Below are positions 1-8,602 of a DNA stretch of 64,000 bases, one piece after another. Position numbers and translations under genes: made by a program. A model generated the notes under the pieces. The model made no database searches. It was given only the letters and a program-made list of their open reading frames with translations, and was not told where the DNA came from. This DNA is from Agrococcus baldri (GTDB lineage: Bacteria > Actinomycetota > Actinomycetes > Actinomycetales > Microbacteriaceae). Every line of letters begins with the position of its first letter. Positions within the stretch are counted from its first letter, which is position 1. The stretch is from assembly GCA_007988785.1 (NCBI GenBank), contig BJUU01000002.1, positions 62,001 to 126,000 on the forward strand, written 5' to 3'.

Positions 1-594
1 GGAGGTGTCGTTGATCTCCTGGATCTGCAGGGTGTCGACGACCAGGCCCTGCTTCGACAGCGCATCCTCGGCCGCCTGCAGCACCGCGGCCGCGAGCGCC
101 TGCCGGTCGTGGATGATCTCGAGCACCGTCAGCTGGCCGATGATGCCGCGCAGCGAGCCCGAGAGCACCTCCTGCGTCGACGACTCGATCTCCTCCTGCT
201 GCGACAGGAAGCGCTGGGCAGCGTTGCGGATGTCCTCCTCGGTGCCGCCCACCTTGATGACGGCGACGGCCTGCGCGTGGATGGTGATGCCGTCCTTCGC
301 CTGCGCCGTGGTGTTGAACAGCAGCCGCCGCGAGCGCAGCGACATCTTGAACGACTTCTGCACGAAGGGCACGACGAACACGCCGCCGCCGGTGACCACC
401 TTCTGGCCCGAGAGGTCCTGCGTCGTGTGGCCGTCGGCATCCACCGTCTTCTTGCCCTTGCGGCCGGTGACGATGATCGCCTCGTCGGGCTCGGCGATGC
501 GGTAGCGGCGGATGGCGCCGACGATGAGCAGGGCGACGACGACGGTGCCGGCGACGATGGGCAGGAGGAACGGCAGGGCGAAGACGTCGAGCAA
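1..594 (-). CDS. Flotillin/SPFH-domain protein (3' end outside window)
   Basis: The minus-strand frame opens at a TTG (594) and stays open to base 1, giving 198 residues of a partial protein. It begins with a hydrophobic segment (LDVFALPFLLPIVAGTVV), followed by a short basic stretch and a typical flotillin band-7 start (AEPDEAIIVTGRKGKK), then VVTGGGVFVVPFVQK and a region ending in IQEINDTS. Flotillins are membrane-anchored scaffold proteins that oligomerise on the inner leaflet and organise membrane microdomains. The coiled-coil repeat half normally found after the SPFH domain would lie beyond the window edge. The start codon is uncertain because no strong ribosome binding site is visible. 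Confidence 0.8.
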   Translation of the reverse strand, partial: MLDVFALPFLLPIVAGTVVVALLIVGAIRRYRIAEPDEAIIVTGRKGKKTVDADGHTTQDLSGQKVVTGGGVFVVPFVQKSFKMSLRSRRLLFNTTAQAKDGITIHAQAVAVIKVGGTEEDIRNAAQRFLSQQEEIESSTQEVLSGSLRGIIGQLTVLEIIHDRQALAAAVLQAAEDALSKQGLVVDTLQIQEINDTS

Positions 595-676
595 GGCTGG
601 CTCCAGGGTGCGAGGGGTGGTGCCTCGAACCTAGGGGGCGGATGCTGTGAGGCGGCCCGGGCGCATCGGCGCCGCG

Positions 677-1018
677 TCAGCGCTGCCGCACCGACACCGT
701 CAGCAGCACCACCGCATCCGTCTCGGCGTCGAGCGCGTGGCGGGCATCGGGCAGGTCGATCCAGTCGCCGGCGGCGAGCTCGATCGCCTGCTCCTCGCGC
801 GACCAGCGCAGCGCGACGCGGCCGACGAGCACCTGCAGCGTCGCCTCGCCGGGCGCGACGTGGTCGTCGAGGCCGTGCCCGCGCGTGAGCGCCATCACCG
901 TCTGCCGCAGCTGCACGTCGCGGCCTGAGCGGATCGACTGCGCCGCCCGGCCGCTGGCCGCCTCGCGGGCGGCGGCGAGCAGCTGGTCGGCGAGCGCGGG
1001 CAGGTGGTCGAGCTCCAT
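677..1018 (-). CDS. Small cupin-domain protein
   Basis: This is a 113-residue protein starting MELDHLPALADQLL. The second half has the cupin pattern: HVAPGEATLQVLVGRVALRW, then a turn (ELAAGDWIDLPDARHAL) and a final strand VVLLTVSVRQR. It resembles the small LuxR-adjacent or stress cupins that fold as one beta barrel; the metal ligands are only partly visible, so its activity is unknown. The ATG at 1018 was chosen because it gives the normal family length and lies 18 bp from the divergent ATG of the next cupin, implying a shared promoter region. Confidence 0.75.
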   Translation of the reverse strand: MELDHLPALADQLLAAAREAASGRAAQSIRSGRDVQLRQTVMALTRGHGLDDHVAPGEATLQVLVGRVALRWSREEQAIELAAGDWIDLPDARHALDAETDAVVLLTVSVRQR

Positions 1019-1023
1019 GGCCC

Positions 1024-1029
1024 TAGCCT
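1024..1029 (+). promoter_or_regulatory. Putative -10 element of a leaderless cupin transcript
   Basis: TAGCCT fits TANNNT and sits 7 nt before the ATG at 1037, the spacing expected for a leaderless mRNA. The whole divergent gap is only 18 bp, so the reverse gene must start within or overlap the same element. Confidence 0.45.
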
Positions 1030-1036
1030 GCCGGAT

Positions 1037-1420
1037 ATGACGACGGATGCGGCAGGCCGGTTCCCGAGGGTCGTGGCCGACACGGCCGAGCTGGGCGCGC
1101 ACGCCGCCGAGCCCGAGGAGCGCGGGGCGGTGTGGCGGCTGGCCGAGCCGACCAGGCACCTGGACGCGAACGTGCTCGCGGTGCCGCCGCGGGCATCCGT
1201 CGACGCCCATGTCGGCCCCGATGAGGATGTGCTGTGGCACGTGGTGGCGGGCAGCGGCACGCTCGAGACCGAGGCCGGCGCGCTCGCGCTCTCCCCCGGC
1301 GCGATCGTGTGGCTGCCGCGCGGCTCGCGCCGCGCGCTCACCGCGGGCGATGCCGGGCTGCGCTACCTCTCGGTGCACCGCGCGAAGGGCGGGCTGCAGA
1401 TCGGGCGGCGGCCCGACTGA
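1037..1420 (+). CDS. Cupin-domain protein
   Basis: The 127-residue product (MTTDAAGRFPRVVADTAE...) carries a single cupin domain: ANVLAVPPRASVDAHVGPDEDVLWHVVAGSGTL split over two strands, then LALSPGAIVWLPRGSRRAL. The pattern HVGPDEDVLWHVV followed by G-x5-P-x-G matches cupin motif 1, and PRGSRRAL lies in motif 2. There is no visible Shine-Dalgarno; TAGCCT at 1024-1029 ends 7 nt before the ATG, so a leaderless mRNA is likely. It is divergent from another small cupin gene. No substrate can be assigned. Confidence 0.75.
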   Translation: MTTDAAGRFPRVVADTAELGAHAAEPEERGAVWRLAEPTRHLDANVLAVPPRASVDAHVGPDEDVLWHVVAGSGTLETEAGALALSPGAIVWLPRGSRRALTAGDAGLRYLSVHRAKGGLQIGRRPD

Positions 1421-1467
1421 GCGACGCGGATGCCGCCGATCGACGCGCCGTGCGCTTGGCTGGAGGC

Positions 1468-2754
1468 ATGCGTGCGACAGCAGGGCTGACGGAGGGCATC
1501 GCGCCGGGCGGGCGGGACTACCGCCGGCTCGTCGTCGCGATGTTCCTCGCGGGCGTCGCGACCTTCGCGCAGATGTACTCGACGCAGGGCGTGCTGCCGG
1601 AGATCGCGCGGGCGTTCGGCACGACGGCGTCGGATGCGGCGCTCTCGGTCGCCGCCGTCACGCTCGGCGTCGCGATCGGCGTGCTGCCGTGGTCGTACGC
1701 CGCCGACCGCATCGGCGCGCGGCGCGCGCTGCTCGCGGCGCTGTGCCTGGCGATCGCGCCGGGCTTCGCCGCACCGCTCGTGCCCTCGTTCGGCGGCTTC
1801 ATCGCGCTGCGCTTCGTCGAGGGCCTCGGCATCGCGGGCGTGCCGGCGATCGCCATCGGCTTCGTGCTCCGCGCGGTGCGCTCGCCGCACGGCGCGGCCG
1901 CGGGCGCGACCTACATCGCCGGCACCACCATCGGCGGGCTGCTGGGCCGGCTCATCGCGGTGCCCATCGCCGAGCAGCTCGGCTGGCGGCCGGCGATCCT
2001 CGCCGTCATGGCGGTGTGCGCGGCGGCGACGCTCGGCTTCGCCGTCCTGCTGCCCGCCGCGGCGCGGTCGGCGCGCGCGCCCGCGCGGCTCGCGACCCTC
2101 GGCCTGCTGCTGCGCGATCCGCGGCAGCTCGCGCTGCAGGCGGTGGCGTTCCTGGCGATGGGCGGCTTCGTCTCGCTCTACAACTACATCGGCTTCCGGC
2201 TCGTCGAGGAGCCGTACGCGCTCTCGCCGAGCCTCGTCGCGCTCGTCTTCCTCGCCTACCTCGCGGGCACCTGGTCGTCCTCGGCCGCTGGCCGCGCCAT
2301 GGTGCGCTGGGGGCGCCCGCGGGTCGCGCTCGCGGGCGCGGTCGTGATGGCCGCGGGCGTGGCCGCGATGCTCGCCGACGGCCTCGTCGTGATCATCGCC
2401 GGGCTCACGGTCGCCACCGCCGGGTTCTTCGCGCTGCACGCCGTGGCCTCCGGCTGGGCGCCGGCCGCCGCGCGCGAGGGGCGCAACCAGGCCTCGGCGC
2501 TCTACAACCTCGCCTACTACGGCGGCTCGTCGCTGCTGGGCTGGGCCACCGGCTACGCGTTCGTCGCGCTCGGCTGGGCGGGCGTCGGCGTCGCGGTGCT
2601 CGCGGCCATCGCGGTCGTGCTGCTGCTGCTCGCTGCGCTCACCATCGGCGACCGAGGCGCACGACGGCGGGCGACGCGCGCATCCGTCGTCGAGGCGCCC
2701 GCGGGCGCCGACTCCTTGCGCGAAAGCCCGGAATCCGCGCGGGATCGCCGCTAG
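1468..2754 (+). CDS. MFS transporter, YnfM/arabinose-efflux-like
   Basis: A 428-residue major facilitator with about 12 hydrophobic segments. The N-terminal core MFLAGVATFAQMYSTQGVLPEI and the loop-2 motif AADRIGARRALL after transmembrane segment 2 are typical of the YnfM/CynX-like drug or metabolite exporter group. The C-terminal tail (GARRRATRASVVEAP) is hydrophilic. The ATG at 1468 has TGGAGG immediately upstream; an in-frame GTG at 1450 is an alternative. The stop codon TAG overlaps the -10 hexamer of the following gene. The exported substrate is unknown. Confidence 0.8.
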   Translation: MRATAGLTEGIAPGGRDYRRLVVAMFLAGVATFAQMYSTQGVLPEIARAFGTTASDAALSVAAVTLGVAIGVLPWSYAADRIGARRALLAALCLAIAPGFAAPLVPSFGGFIALRFVEGLGIAGVPAIAIGFVLRAVRSPHGAAAGATYIAGTTIGGLLGRLIAVPIAEQLGWRPAILAVMAVCAAATLGFAVLLPAAARSARAPARLATLGLLLRDPRQLALQAVAFLAMGGFVSLYNYIGFRLVEEPYALSPSLVALVFLAYLAGTWSSSAAGRAMVRWGRPRVALAGAVVMAAGVAAMLADGLVVIIAGLTVATAGFFALHAVASGWAPAAAREGRNQASALYNLAYYGGSSLLGWATGYAFVALGWAGVGVAVLAAIAVVLLLLAALTIGDRGARRRATRASVVEAPAGADSLRESPESARDRR

Positions 2755-2757
2755 ATT
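2752..2757 (+). promoter_or_regulatory. Putative -10 element for ctlX
   Basis: TAGATT begins with the stop codon of the MFS gene and lies 8 nt before the GTG at 2766, suggesting a leaderless or near-leaderless transcript. No clear -35 was found. Confidence 0.4.
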
Positions 2758-2765
2758 CGGCTGGT

Positions 2766-3803
2766 GTGAGCGCCGTCGCACCCCATGCCGTCATCCTGAT
2801 CCGCGCGCTGCGGTTCCGCCCGAACCCCGCGACCGCGGCCGACAACGCCTTCCAGGCCGACGCGCCCGCGAGCCAGAGCGACGACACCACCGCCGCGAAG
2901 GCGCTCGCCGAGATGGATGCGCTCGCCGCGACGCTGCGCGAGGCGGGCGTGACGGTGCACGTGTTCGAGGACGAGGATCACACCCGCCCCGACAGCGTCT
3001 TCCCGAACAACTGGCTCTCGACGCACGCGGGCGGCACCGTCGCCGTCTATCCCATGTACGCATCCAATCGCCGGCACGAGCGGCGGGCCGACGTGCTCGA
3101 GATGCTGAAGGCCGAGTACCGGGTGCAGGCGATCGTCGACTACTCGGGGCTCGAGCCCGACGGCGTGTTCCTCGAAGGCACGGGCGCGATGGTGCTCGAC
3201 CCGATCTCGCGGGTCGCCTACGTGGCCCGCAGCCACCGCGCCGACACGGCGGTGCTCGAGCGCTTCTGCACCGACTTCAGCTACGAGCCGATGGTGTTCG
3301 ACGCGGTCGACGCCGACGGCGTGCCGGTCTACCACACCAACGTCATGGCGACCATCGGCACCGATGTGGCGCTCGTGGCGCTCGAGATGATCCCGGATGC
3401 GCGGCGGCGGCAGGAGGTGCGCGAGCGGCTGACCGTCAACGGGCGTCGCATCGTCGAGCTCAGCGAGCGCCAGGTGCGCGAGTTCGCCGGCAACGCGGTC
3501 GAGCTCGCGGGGCGCTGGCCGGACGGCCGGCGGCGCACCATCATGGCGATGTCGGCGCGCGCGCTGGCGTCGCTGACGGATGCGCAGCGCGCCCTCGTCG
3601 AGGAGTCGTGCGAGATCGTCGCGGTCGACATCCCCACCATCGAGCTGGCAGGCGGCTCGGTGCGCTGCATGATCGCCGGGGTGCACCTCGACCCGCGGCC
3701 GGCGCGCGAGCCCGAGCTCACCGAGGCGGTGGAGGCGATCGCCGAGGAGCCCGAGACGATGGACGGCGTCGAAGCGGCCTCGGAGCTGCCGCTGCCGGCG
3801 TAG
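2766..3803 (+). CDS. ctlX: CtlX-type amidinotransferase-fold hydrolase (citrulline utilisation)
   Basis: The 345-residue protein belongs to the FN0238/CtlX branch of the amidinotransferase/arginine deiminase fold. Visible family motifs are FPNNWLSTH near residue 80, LEGTGAMVLD near 140, the His-containing YHTNVMATIG near 190 and the putative nucleophile C301 in GGSVRCMIAG. CtlX proteins are linked to citrulline or related ureido/guanidino amino-acid hydrolysis, probably in the cytoplasm. The length matches the family apart from an acidic tail after residue 315. The GTG at 2766 preserves the family N-terminus (APHAVILIRAL). A FadR-type regulator follows 44 nt downstream, but that regulator more likely serves the lactate unit beyond it. 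Confidence 0.85.
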   Translation: MSAVAPHAVILIRALRFRPNPATAADNAFQADAPASQSDDTTAAKALAEMDALAATLREAGVTVHVFEDEDHTRPDSVFPNNWLSTHAGGTVAVYPMYASNRRHERRADVLEMLKAEYRVQAIVDYSGLEPDGVFLEGTGAMVLDPISRVAYVARSHRADTAVLERFCTDFSYEPMVFDAVDADGVPVYHTNVMATIGTDVALVALEMIPDARRRQEVRERLTVNGRRIVELSERQVREFAGNAVELAGRWPDGRRRTIMAMSARALASLTDAQRALVEESCEIVAVDIPTIELAGGSVRCMIAGVHLDPRPAREPELTEAVEAIAEEPETMDGVEAASELPLPA

Positions 3804-3834
3804 CCGCGCGCGGCTCGCTGCGCACCGCCCCTGC

Positions 3835-3840
3835 GATACT
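3835..3840 (+). promoter_or_regulatory. Putative -10 element for the FadR-type regulator
   Basis: GATACT lies 7 nt before the ATG at 3848, consistent with leaderless transcription; no convincing -35 is visible. Confidence 0.35.
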
Positions 3841-3847
3841 CGAAGCG

Positions 3848-4558
3848 ATGAAGGTGCACGAGACGGTCATGCGGTGGGTGACCGCCGAGCTGCAGAGCGG
3901 GCGGCTCGCGATCGGCGACCACCTGCCCGGGGAGCGCGCGCTCGCCGAGACGCTGCAGATCTCGCGCGGCTCGCTGCGCGAGGCGCTCGCCGTGCTCGAG
4001 GCGATCGGCACCATCCGCACCTCGACCGGCTCGGGCCCGCGCTCCGGCACGATCCTCACGGCCGCGCCGGGCCAGGCGCTCTCGCTCTCGATCAACCTGC
4101 AGCTCGCGACGCGGCACGTCGAGCACAGCCACGTGCTCGACGTGCGGCTGCTGCTCGAGACGTGGTCGGCGGAGCACGCCGATCTGGCGTCCGGCGACTG
4201 GCAGGCGACCGAGCGGCTGCTGGATCGCATGGACGAGCCGGAGCTGCCGATCGCCGACTTCCTCGTGCTCGACGCGGAGTTCCACGCCGCGCTCGCGCAC
4301 GCCGCCGGCAACCCGCTCATCAGCACGCTGATGGATGCGCTGCGCACGTCGATCTCGGATCACACGCTCGAGCGCGCCACCGCGATCCCCGACTGGGCCG
4401 CCACCGCCGCGCGGCTGCGCGCCGAGCATCGCGACATCTACCGGCGCCTGCGCGCCGACGACCGCGACGGCGCCGCCGAGCTGCTGCGCGCGCACATCCG
4501 CGGCTACTACGCCGAGACCTCGCAGGGCTCGGCCCCCGCCCCCGTCGACGGCGCGTAG
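3848..4558 (+). CDS. FadR/LldR-type GntR-family transcriptional regulator
   Basis: A 236-residue regulator. Residues 1-70 form the GntR winged helix (LAIGDHLPGERALAETLQIS, then RGSLREALAVLEAIG), and residues 85-225 form the all-helical FCD domain with its metal/ligand histidines (LDAEFHAALAHAAGN and EHRDIYRRL). It sits directly upstream of two TGGTCTNACCA operators and the transporter and 2-hydroxy-acid dehydrogenase they control. That position and the operator match make it a likely repressor released by L-lactate or another 2-hydroxy acid, as LldR is; the ligand is inferred. Confidence 0.88.
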   Translation: MKVHETVMRWVTAELQSGRLAIGDHLPGERALAETLQISRGSLREALAVLEAIGTIRTSTGSGPRSGTILTAAPGQALSLSINLQLATRHVEHSHVLDVRLLLETWSAEHADLASGDWQATERLLDRMDEPELPIADFLVLDAEFHAALAHAAGNPLISTLMDALRTSISDHTLERATAIPDWAATAARLRAEHRDIYRRLRADDRDGAAELLRAHIRGYYAETSQGSAPAPVDGA

Positions 4559-4592
4559 CGGGCCGAGGGCCGCGCGCGGCCGCACGCGCGCC

Positions 4593-4622
4593 TTGACAGG
4601 CCGCGGCCCGCCGCTCTATGGT
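4593..4622 (+). promoter_or_regulatory. Sigma-70-type promoter of the hydroxy-acid operon
   Basis: A perfect TTGACA (4593-4598) is separated by 18 bp from TATGGT (4617-4622). The start site would fall inside the first operator, so repressor binding would block initiation. Confidence 0.8.
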
Positions 4623-4625
4623 TCC

Positions 4626-4653
4626 TGTGGTCTAACCACATGGTCTGACCACA
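4626..4653. promoter_or_regulatory. Tandem FadR-type operators
   Basis: Two near-identical palindromes lie head to tail: TGTGGTCTAACCACA (4626-4640) and TGGTCTGACCA (4641-4651). Both match the FadR-subfamily consensus TGGTNNNACCA, and their centres are 13 bp apart. They sit between the -10 element and the ribosome binding site (AAGGAG, 4664-4669). Confidence 0.85.
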
Positions 4654-4675
4654 CCGATTCTCAAAGGAGAGAACC

Positions 4676-6025
4676 TTGACCCGTCCGACGTCCACCGCCC
4701 CGCAGGAGCGGCTCAACTACCGCGTGCTGCTCGGCAGCCTGAGCGGCAGCGTCATCGAGTGGTTCGACTTCCTCGTCTACGGCACGGTCGCGGCGCTGGT
4801 GTTCAACCGCACCTTCTTCCCCACCGACGATCCCTTCATTTCGACGATGCTCGCCTACGCGTCGTTCTCGCTCACCTTCTTCTTCCGCCCCGTCGGCGGC
4901 GTGATCTTCGCCCACATCGGCGACCGCATCGGCCGCAAGAAGACGCTGTTTATCACCCTCATGCTGATGGGTGGCGGCACGGTCGCGATCGGCCTGCTGC
5001 CCGACTTCAACGCCATCGGCATCGCTGCGCCGATCCTGCTGCTGCTGTTCCGCGTGCTGCAGGGCATCGGCATCGGCGGCGAATGGGGCGGCGCGCTGCT
5101 GCTGGCCTACGAGTACGCCCCCAAGCACCGCCGCGGCCTCTACGGCGCCGTGCCGCAGATGGGCATCAGCCTCGGCCTGCTGCTCGCCTCGGCCGTCATC
5201 GCGCTGCTGACGATGCTGCCGGAGGAGCAGTTCCTCAGCTGGGGCTGGCGCGTGCCGTTCCTCGCGAGCGTGGTGCTCGTGCTCATCGGCCTGTGGATCC
5301 GCAACGGCCTCGACGAGACCCCCGAGTTCCAGCGGATCCGCGACACCGGCGCGCGCCTGCGGCTGCCGATCAAGGAGGTCGTCACCAAGCACTGGCGCGC
5401 GGTGCTCGTCTCGATCGGCGCGAAGGCCGCCGAGACCGGGCCGTTCTACATCTTCGGCACCTACGTGATCGCCTACGCGACCGACATCCTCGAGGTGCGG
5501 CAGAACACCGTGCTGCTCTCGGTGGCGGCCGCGGCGCTCGTCGCCACGATCTGGATGCCGTTCTTCGGGCGGCTCTCCGACAGCATCGGCCGCGCGGTGC
5601 TCTACCGCTTCTCCGCACTCGCCACGATCGTGCTGGTCGTGCCCTACTTCCTGGTGCTGAACACCGGCGAGACCTGGGCGGTGTTCGTCGCGACGATCGT
5701 CGCCTTCGGCCTGCTGTGGGGCAGCGTGAACGCCATCCTCGGCACGCTCATCGCCGAGAGCTTCAGCCCCGAGGTGCGCTACACCGGCGCCACGCTCGGC
5801 TACCAGCTGGGCGCCGCGATCTTCGGCGGCACCGCACCGCTCATCGCGGCCTGGCTGCTCGAGACCAGCGGCGGCCAGTGGTGGCCGATCGCCGCCTACG
5901 TCGCGGCGTGCGCCGCGCTCTCGGTCGTGGCGTCGTTCTTCATCAGGCACGTCGCGCACGTCGAGCCGACCGACCTCGACGTGCCCGCCGTCACCGACGA
6001 GCCCACGACCACCGTCGCGCGCTGA
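4676..6025 (+). CDS. MFS transporter, metabolite:H+ symporter (MHS) family
   Basis: A 449-residue permease with 12 predicted membrane segments. MHS signatures are present: [13 protein letters not shown] in segment 1, [19 protein letters not shown] between segments 2 and 3, and [15 protein letters not shown] in segment 4-5, the ProP/ShiA/KgtP pattern. It should import an organic acid or zwitterion by proton symport. The TTG at 4676 follows AAGGAG by 6 nt. The downstream 2-hydroxy-acid dehydrogenase starts 40 nt later in the same operon, so lactate or a related hydroxy acid is the likely cargo; this is inferred from context. Confidence 0.88.
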   Translation: MTRPTSTAPQERLNYRVLLGSLSGSVIEWFDFLVYGTVAALVFNRTFFPTDDPFISTMLAYASFSLTFFFRPVGGVIFAHIGDRIGRKKTLFITLMLMGGGTVAIGLLPDFNAIGIAAPILLLLFRVLQGIGIGGEWGGALLLAYEYAPKHRRGLYGAVPQMGISLGLLLASAVIALLTMLPEEQFLSWGWRVPFLASVVLVLIGLWIRNGLDETPEFQRIRDTGARLRLPIKEVVTKHWRAVLVSIGAKAAETGPFYIFGTYVIAYATDILEVRQNTVLLSVAAAALVATIWMPFFGRLSDSIGRAVLYRFSALATIVLVVPYFLVLNTGETWAVFVATIVAFGLLWGSVNAILGTLIAESFSPEVRYTGATLGYQLGAAIFGGTAPLIAAWLLETSGGQWWPIAAYVAACAALSVVASFFIRHVAHVEPTDLDVPAVTDEPTTTVAR

Positions 6026-6065
6026 GCGACCCACGCATCCGCCGACCACAGAGAGGCACGAGACC

Positions 6066-7319
6066 ATGAAGCGCCAGCTGCCGAACCCCCGCGAGCTGCT
6101 CGAGCTGATGCAGTTCAAGAAGCCCGACCTGAACGCGCGCCGGCGCCGGCTCGACGCCGCGCTCACGATCGAGGACCTGCGCGCGATCGCCAAGCGGCGC
6201 ACGCCCGCCGCCGCGTTCGACTACACCGACGGCGCCGCCGACGGCGAGATCTCGCTCGCCCGCGCACGGCAGGCCTTCGAGGACGTCGAGTTCCACCCCG
6301 ACATCCTCAGGCCGGCGGAGCGGGTCGACACCAGCACGACCGTGCTGGGCGGCACGAGCGCACTGCCGTTCGGCATCGCGCCCACCGGCTTCACCCGGCT
6401 GATGCAGAGCGAGGGCGAGACGGCGGGCGCGGGCGCCGCCGCGGCCGCCGGCATCCCCTTCACCCTCTCGACGCTCGGCACCACGACGATCGAGGACGTC
6501 AAGGCGGTGAACCCGCACGGGCGCAACTGGTTCCAGCTGTACGTGATGCGGCAGCGCGAGATCTCCTACGGCCTCGTCGAGCGCGCGGCCGCGGCCGGCT
6601 ACGACACGCTGATGTTCACCGTCGACACGCCCGTCGCCGGAGCGCGCCTGCGCGACACCCGCAACGGCTTCTCGATCCCGCCGCAGCTCTCGATCAGGAC
6701 GATCGCGAACGCCATCCCGCGGCCGTGGTGGTGGTACGACTTCCTCACCACGCCGAAGCTCGAGTTCGCCTCGCTGTCGACCACGGGCGGCACCGTCGGC
6801 GAGCTGCTGAACTCGGCGATGGACCCGACCATCTCCTACGACGACCTCGAGATCATCCGCTCGATGTGGCCCGGCAGGCTCGTCGTGAAGGGCGTGCAGA
6901 ACGTGCCGGATGCGGTGCGGCTGATCGACCGGGGCGTCGACGGCATCGTGCTCTCGAACCACGGCGGACGCCAGCTCGACCGCGCGCCGATCCCCTTCCA
7001 CCTGCTGCCGCAGGTCGTGCGCGAGGTGGGCCGCGACGCCACCGTGATGGTCGACACCGGCATCATGAGCGGCGCCGACATCGTCGCCTCGATGGCGCTG
7101 GGCGCGAAGTTCACGCTCATCGGCCGCGCCTACCTCTACGGGCTGATGGCGGGCGGGCGCCAGGGCGTCGACCGCACCATCGCGATCCTGCGCAGCGAGA
7201 TCGTGCGCACGATGGCGCTGCTGGGGGTCTCGTCGCTCGAGGAGCTCGAGCCGCGCCACGTGACGCAGCTGCGGCGGCTCGAGCCGATGCCGCTGGAGAC
7301 CGACCCCGCCGCGCGGTGA
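6066..7319 (+). CDS. lldD: FMN-dependent alpha-hydroxy-acid (L-lactate) dehydrogenase/oxidase
   Basis: A 417-residue member of the FMN-dependent 2-hydroxy-acid oxidase family. The catalytic His is H299 in [16 protein letters not shown] and substrate motifs include [44 protein letters not shown] and [20 protein letters not shown]. LldD-type enzymes oxidise L-lactate to pyruvate and pass electrons to the quinone pool; others oxidise glycolate or mandelate. A region of additional residues (about 200-240, [10 protein letters not shown]) resembles the long loop 4 seen in membrane-associated members. A GAGAGGCACGAG sequence precedes the ATG. It is co-transcribed with the MHS transporter and controlled by the tandem operators. 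Confidence 0.9.
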   Translation: MKRQLPNPRELLELMQFKKPDLNARRRRLDAALTIEDLRAIAKRRTPAAAFDYTDGAADGEISLARARQAFEDVEFHPDILRPAERVDTSTTVLGGTSALPFGIAPTGFTRLMQSEGETAGAGAAAAAGIPFTLSTLGTTTIEDVKAVNPHGRNWFQLYVMRQREISYGLVERAAAAGYDTLMFTVDTPVAGARLRDTRNGFSIPPQLSIRTIANAIPRPWWWYDFLTTPKLEFASLSTTGGTVGELLNSAMDPTISYDDLEIIRSMWPGRLVVKGVQNVPDAVRLIDRGVDGIVLSNHGGRQLDRAPIPFHLLPQVVREVGRDATVMVDTGIMSGADIVASMALGAKFTLIGRAYLYGLMAGGRQGVDRTIAILRSEIVRTMALLGVSSLEELEPRHVTQLRRLEPMPLETDPAAR

Positions 7320-7325
7320 CCGACT

Positions 7326-7368
7326 CCGGCAGCGGCCGGACGCCACGCGTCCGTCCGGCCGCTGCCGG
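7326..7368. terminator. Bidirectional hairpin terminator
   Basis: CCGGCAGCGGCCGGACG (7326-7342) and its exact reverse complement (7352-7368) form a perfect 17-bp stem with a 9-nt loop between two converging genes. There is no U tract, as is common in high-GC actinobacteria. Confidence 0.85.
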
Positions 7369-8109
7369 TCATCCCACGGTCAGCTGCAGGCTGCCGCTCT
7401 CGTCGCGGTCGTAGCCGGTCGCGACGACCACGGCGTCCTGCGGGCGCTCGCCCGGCAGCTCGATCAGCGGGTTGCGGTCGCCGCCGCTGTCGTCGTCGCG
7501 GTACTCCGTGTCGGATTCCGGCAGGTACGCCCACAGCGTCGTGTCGACGTCGGAGGTGGCGGCGATCGACTCGTCGCCCTCGGCGAGCGGCACGATCGCG
7601 ATCGCGGGGGCGCCGGGCGCGAAGTCGAAGTCGGCGCTCGTGCCGGCGGGCACGGTGGCGGCGGTCGTGAGCGCCTGCAGCTCGAAGGAGGAGCGGTCGT
7701 CCGACCACTCGCCCACCTCGATCGAGTAGGCACCGGGCTCGAGCACGGCGGCGAGCGCCGGGTCGCGTGAGTCGAGCTCGAAGGCGAACACGTCGAGCTC
7801 GCTGTGGGCGTCGTCGTTCTCGACGTCGACGCCGGGGCCGGTCAGGTGCAGCGTGAGGTCCTCGTCGTCCGGCGAGGTGGCGCCGATGACGACCGCCGAG
7901 CGCTCGTCGACCTGCAGCTCGACCGTGCTGGTGCCGCCGGCGGGCACCATGCCCTCGCGCACCTCGCCGGCTGAGGTCGCGCCCGGGACGATCGGCTCGG
8001 CCGGCGACGGCTGCGGCACCGGCGGCGGGCTCGGGATGCAGCCGGTGAGCGCGGCGACCGTGACCGTCGCGATGCCGACGATGCCGGCCGTCCTGCGTGC
8101 TGTGCCCAT
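7369..8109 (-). CDS. Secreted lipoprotein, paralogue of the one at 17537-18346
   Basis: A 246-residue protein with a signal peptide and lipobox (VAALTGC, Cys about residue 24), a Pro-rich spacer and an acidic beta-rich domain. The mature part contains DERSAVVIGATSPDDEDLTL, LEPGAYSIEVGEW and RPQDAVVVATGY. The same order and spacing of motifs recurs in the lipoprotein at 17537-18346, so the two are paralogues. It should be anchored to the outer face of the membrane; no enzymatic motif is seen and the function is unknown. The ATG at 8109 follows a GGAGGGG ribosome binding site. Confidence 0.75.
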   Translation of the reverse strand: MGTARRTAGIVGIATVTVAALTGCIPSPPPVPQPSPAEPIVPGATSAGEVREGMVPAGGTSTVELQVDERSAVVIGATSPDDEDLTLHLTGPGVDVENDDAHSELDVFAFELDSRDPALAAVLEPGAYSIEVGEWSDDRSSFELQALTTAATVPAGTSADFDFAPGAPAIAIVPLAEGDESIAATSDVDTTLWAYLPESDTEYRDDDSGGDRNPLIELPGERPQDAVVVATGYDRDESGSLQLTVG

Positions 8110-8172
8110 GCTGCCGCCCCTCCGATCGCGATCGCGCCGCCGGCTCGATCGTATGCGGCGCGGCTGGGCGCT

Positions 8173-8541
8173 CTAGCGCGGAGCCTGGCGACGGGTCGCG
8201 CCGCGGCGCACGAGCAGACCCAGCGCGATGCCGAGGGCGACGCCGACGACGTCGGCCACCGCATCCCACACGTCGCCGGATCGCTCGGGCAGCAGCCACT
8301 GCTGCACGAGCTCGGAGGCGACGGCGTGCGCGACCAGCGCGGCGCCGAGCCACGCGGGGCGTATGCCGGCCAGCACGCCGGCGAGCGCCGGCGCGAGGAA
8401 GACGCCAGCGTGCACGAGCTTGTCGAGGCCGGGGATGCCGGGGCCGCCGGGCGGGCTCGGCCAGTAGAGCACGACGAGCTGCACCAGCAGCGCGGCCGCG
8501 AACACGGCCGCCCAGATGCGTCGTCGGGTCGAGGAGCTCAC
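8173..8541 (-). CDS. VanZ-like membrane protein
   Basis: This 122-residue integral membrane protein has three to four hydrophobic helices. The motif GLDKLVHAGVFLAPALAG followed by ASELVQQWLLPERSGDVWDAVADVVGVALG is the VanZ-like pattern (DK-x2-H and E-x-x-Q-x4-R-x3-D-x3-N/D-x2-G). VanZ itself confers low-level teicoplanin resistance, but most homologues, such as this one, have no known role. The GTG at 8541 was chosen because it places the first helix immediately after a short basic N-terminus; upstream in-frame starts would add non-homologous sequence. Confidence 0.78.
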   Translation of the reverse strand: MSSSTRRRIWAAVFAAALLVQLVVLYWPSPPGGPGIPGLDKLVHAGVFLAPALAGVLAGIRPAWLGAALVAHAVASELVQQWLLPERSGDVWDAVADVVGVALGIALGLLVRRGATRRQAPR

Positions 8542-8602
8542 GGGACGATCGTCGCACCTGATCAGCCTGGGCGACGTGGGCGGCCCGCGCCAGGATGGGC
8601 GC

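Noticed and set aside
1363-2781. A 472-residue open frame opposite the MFS gene
   Set aside because: Low-complexity Arg/Glu/His-rich translation, mirror of a high-GC gene with clear homology; no ribosome binding site.
4595-6202. Antisense frames across the MHS transporter gene
   Set aside because: They are shadows of the strong third-position GC bias in the transporter gene.
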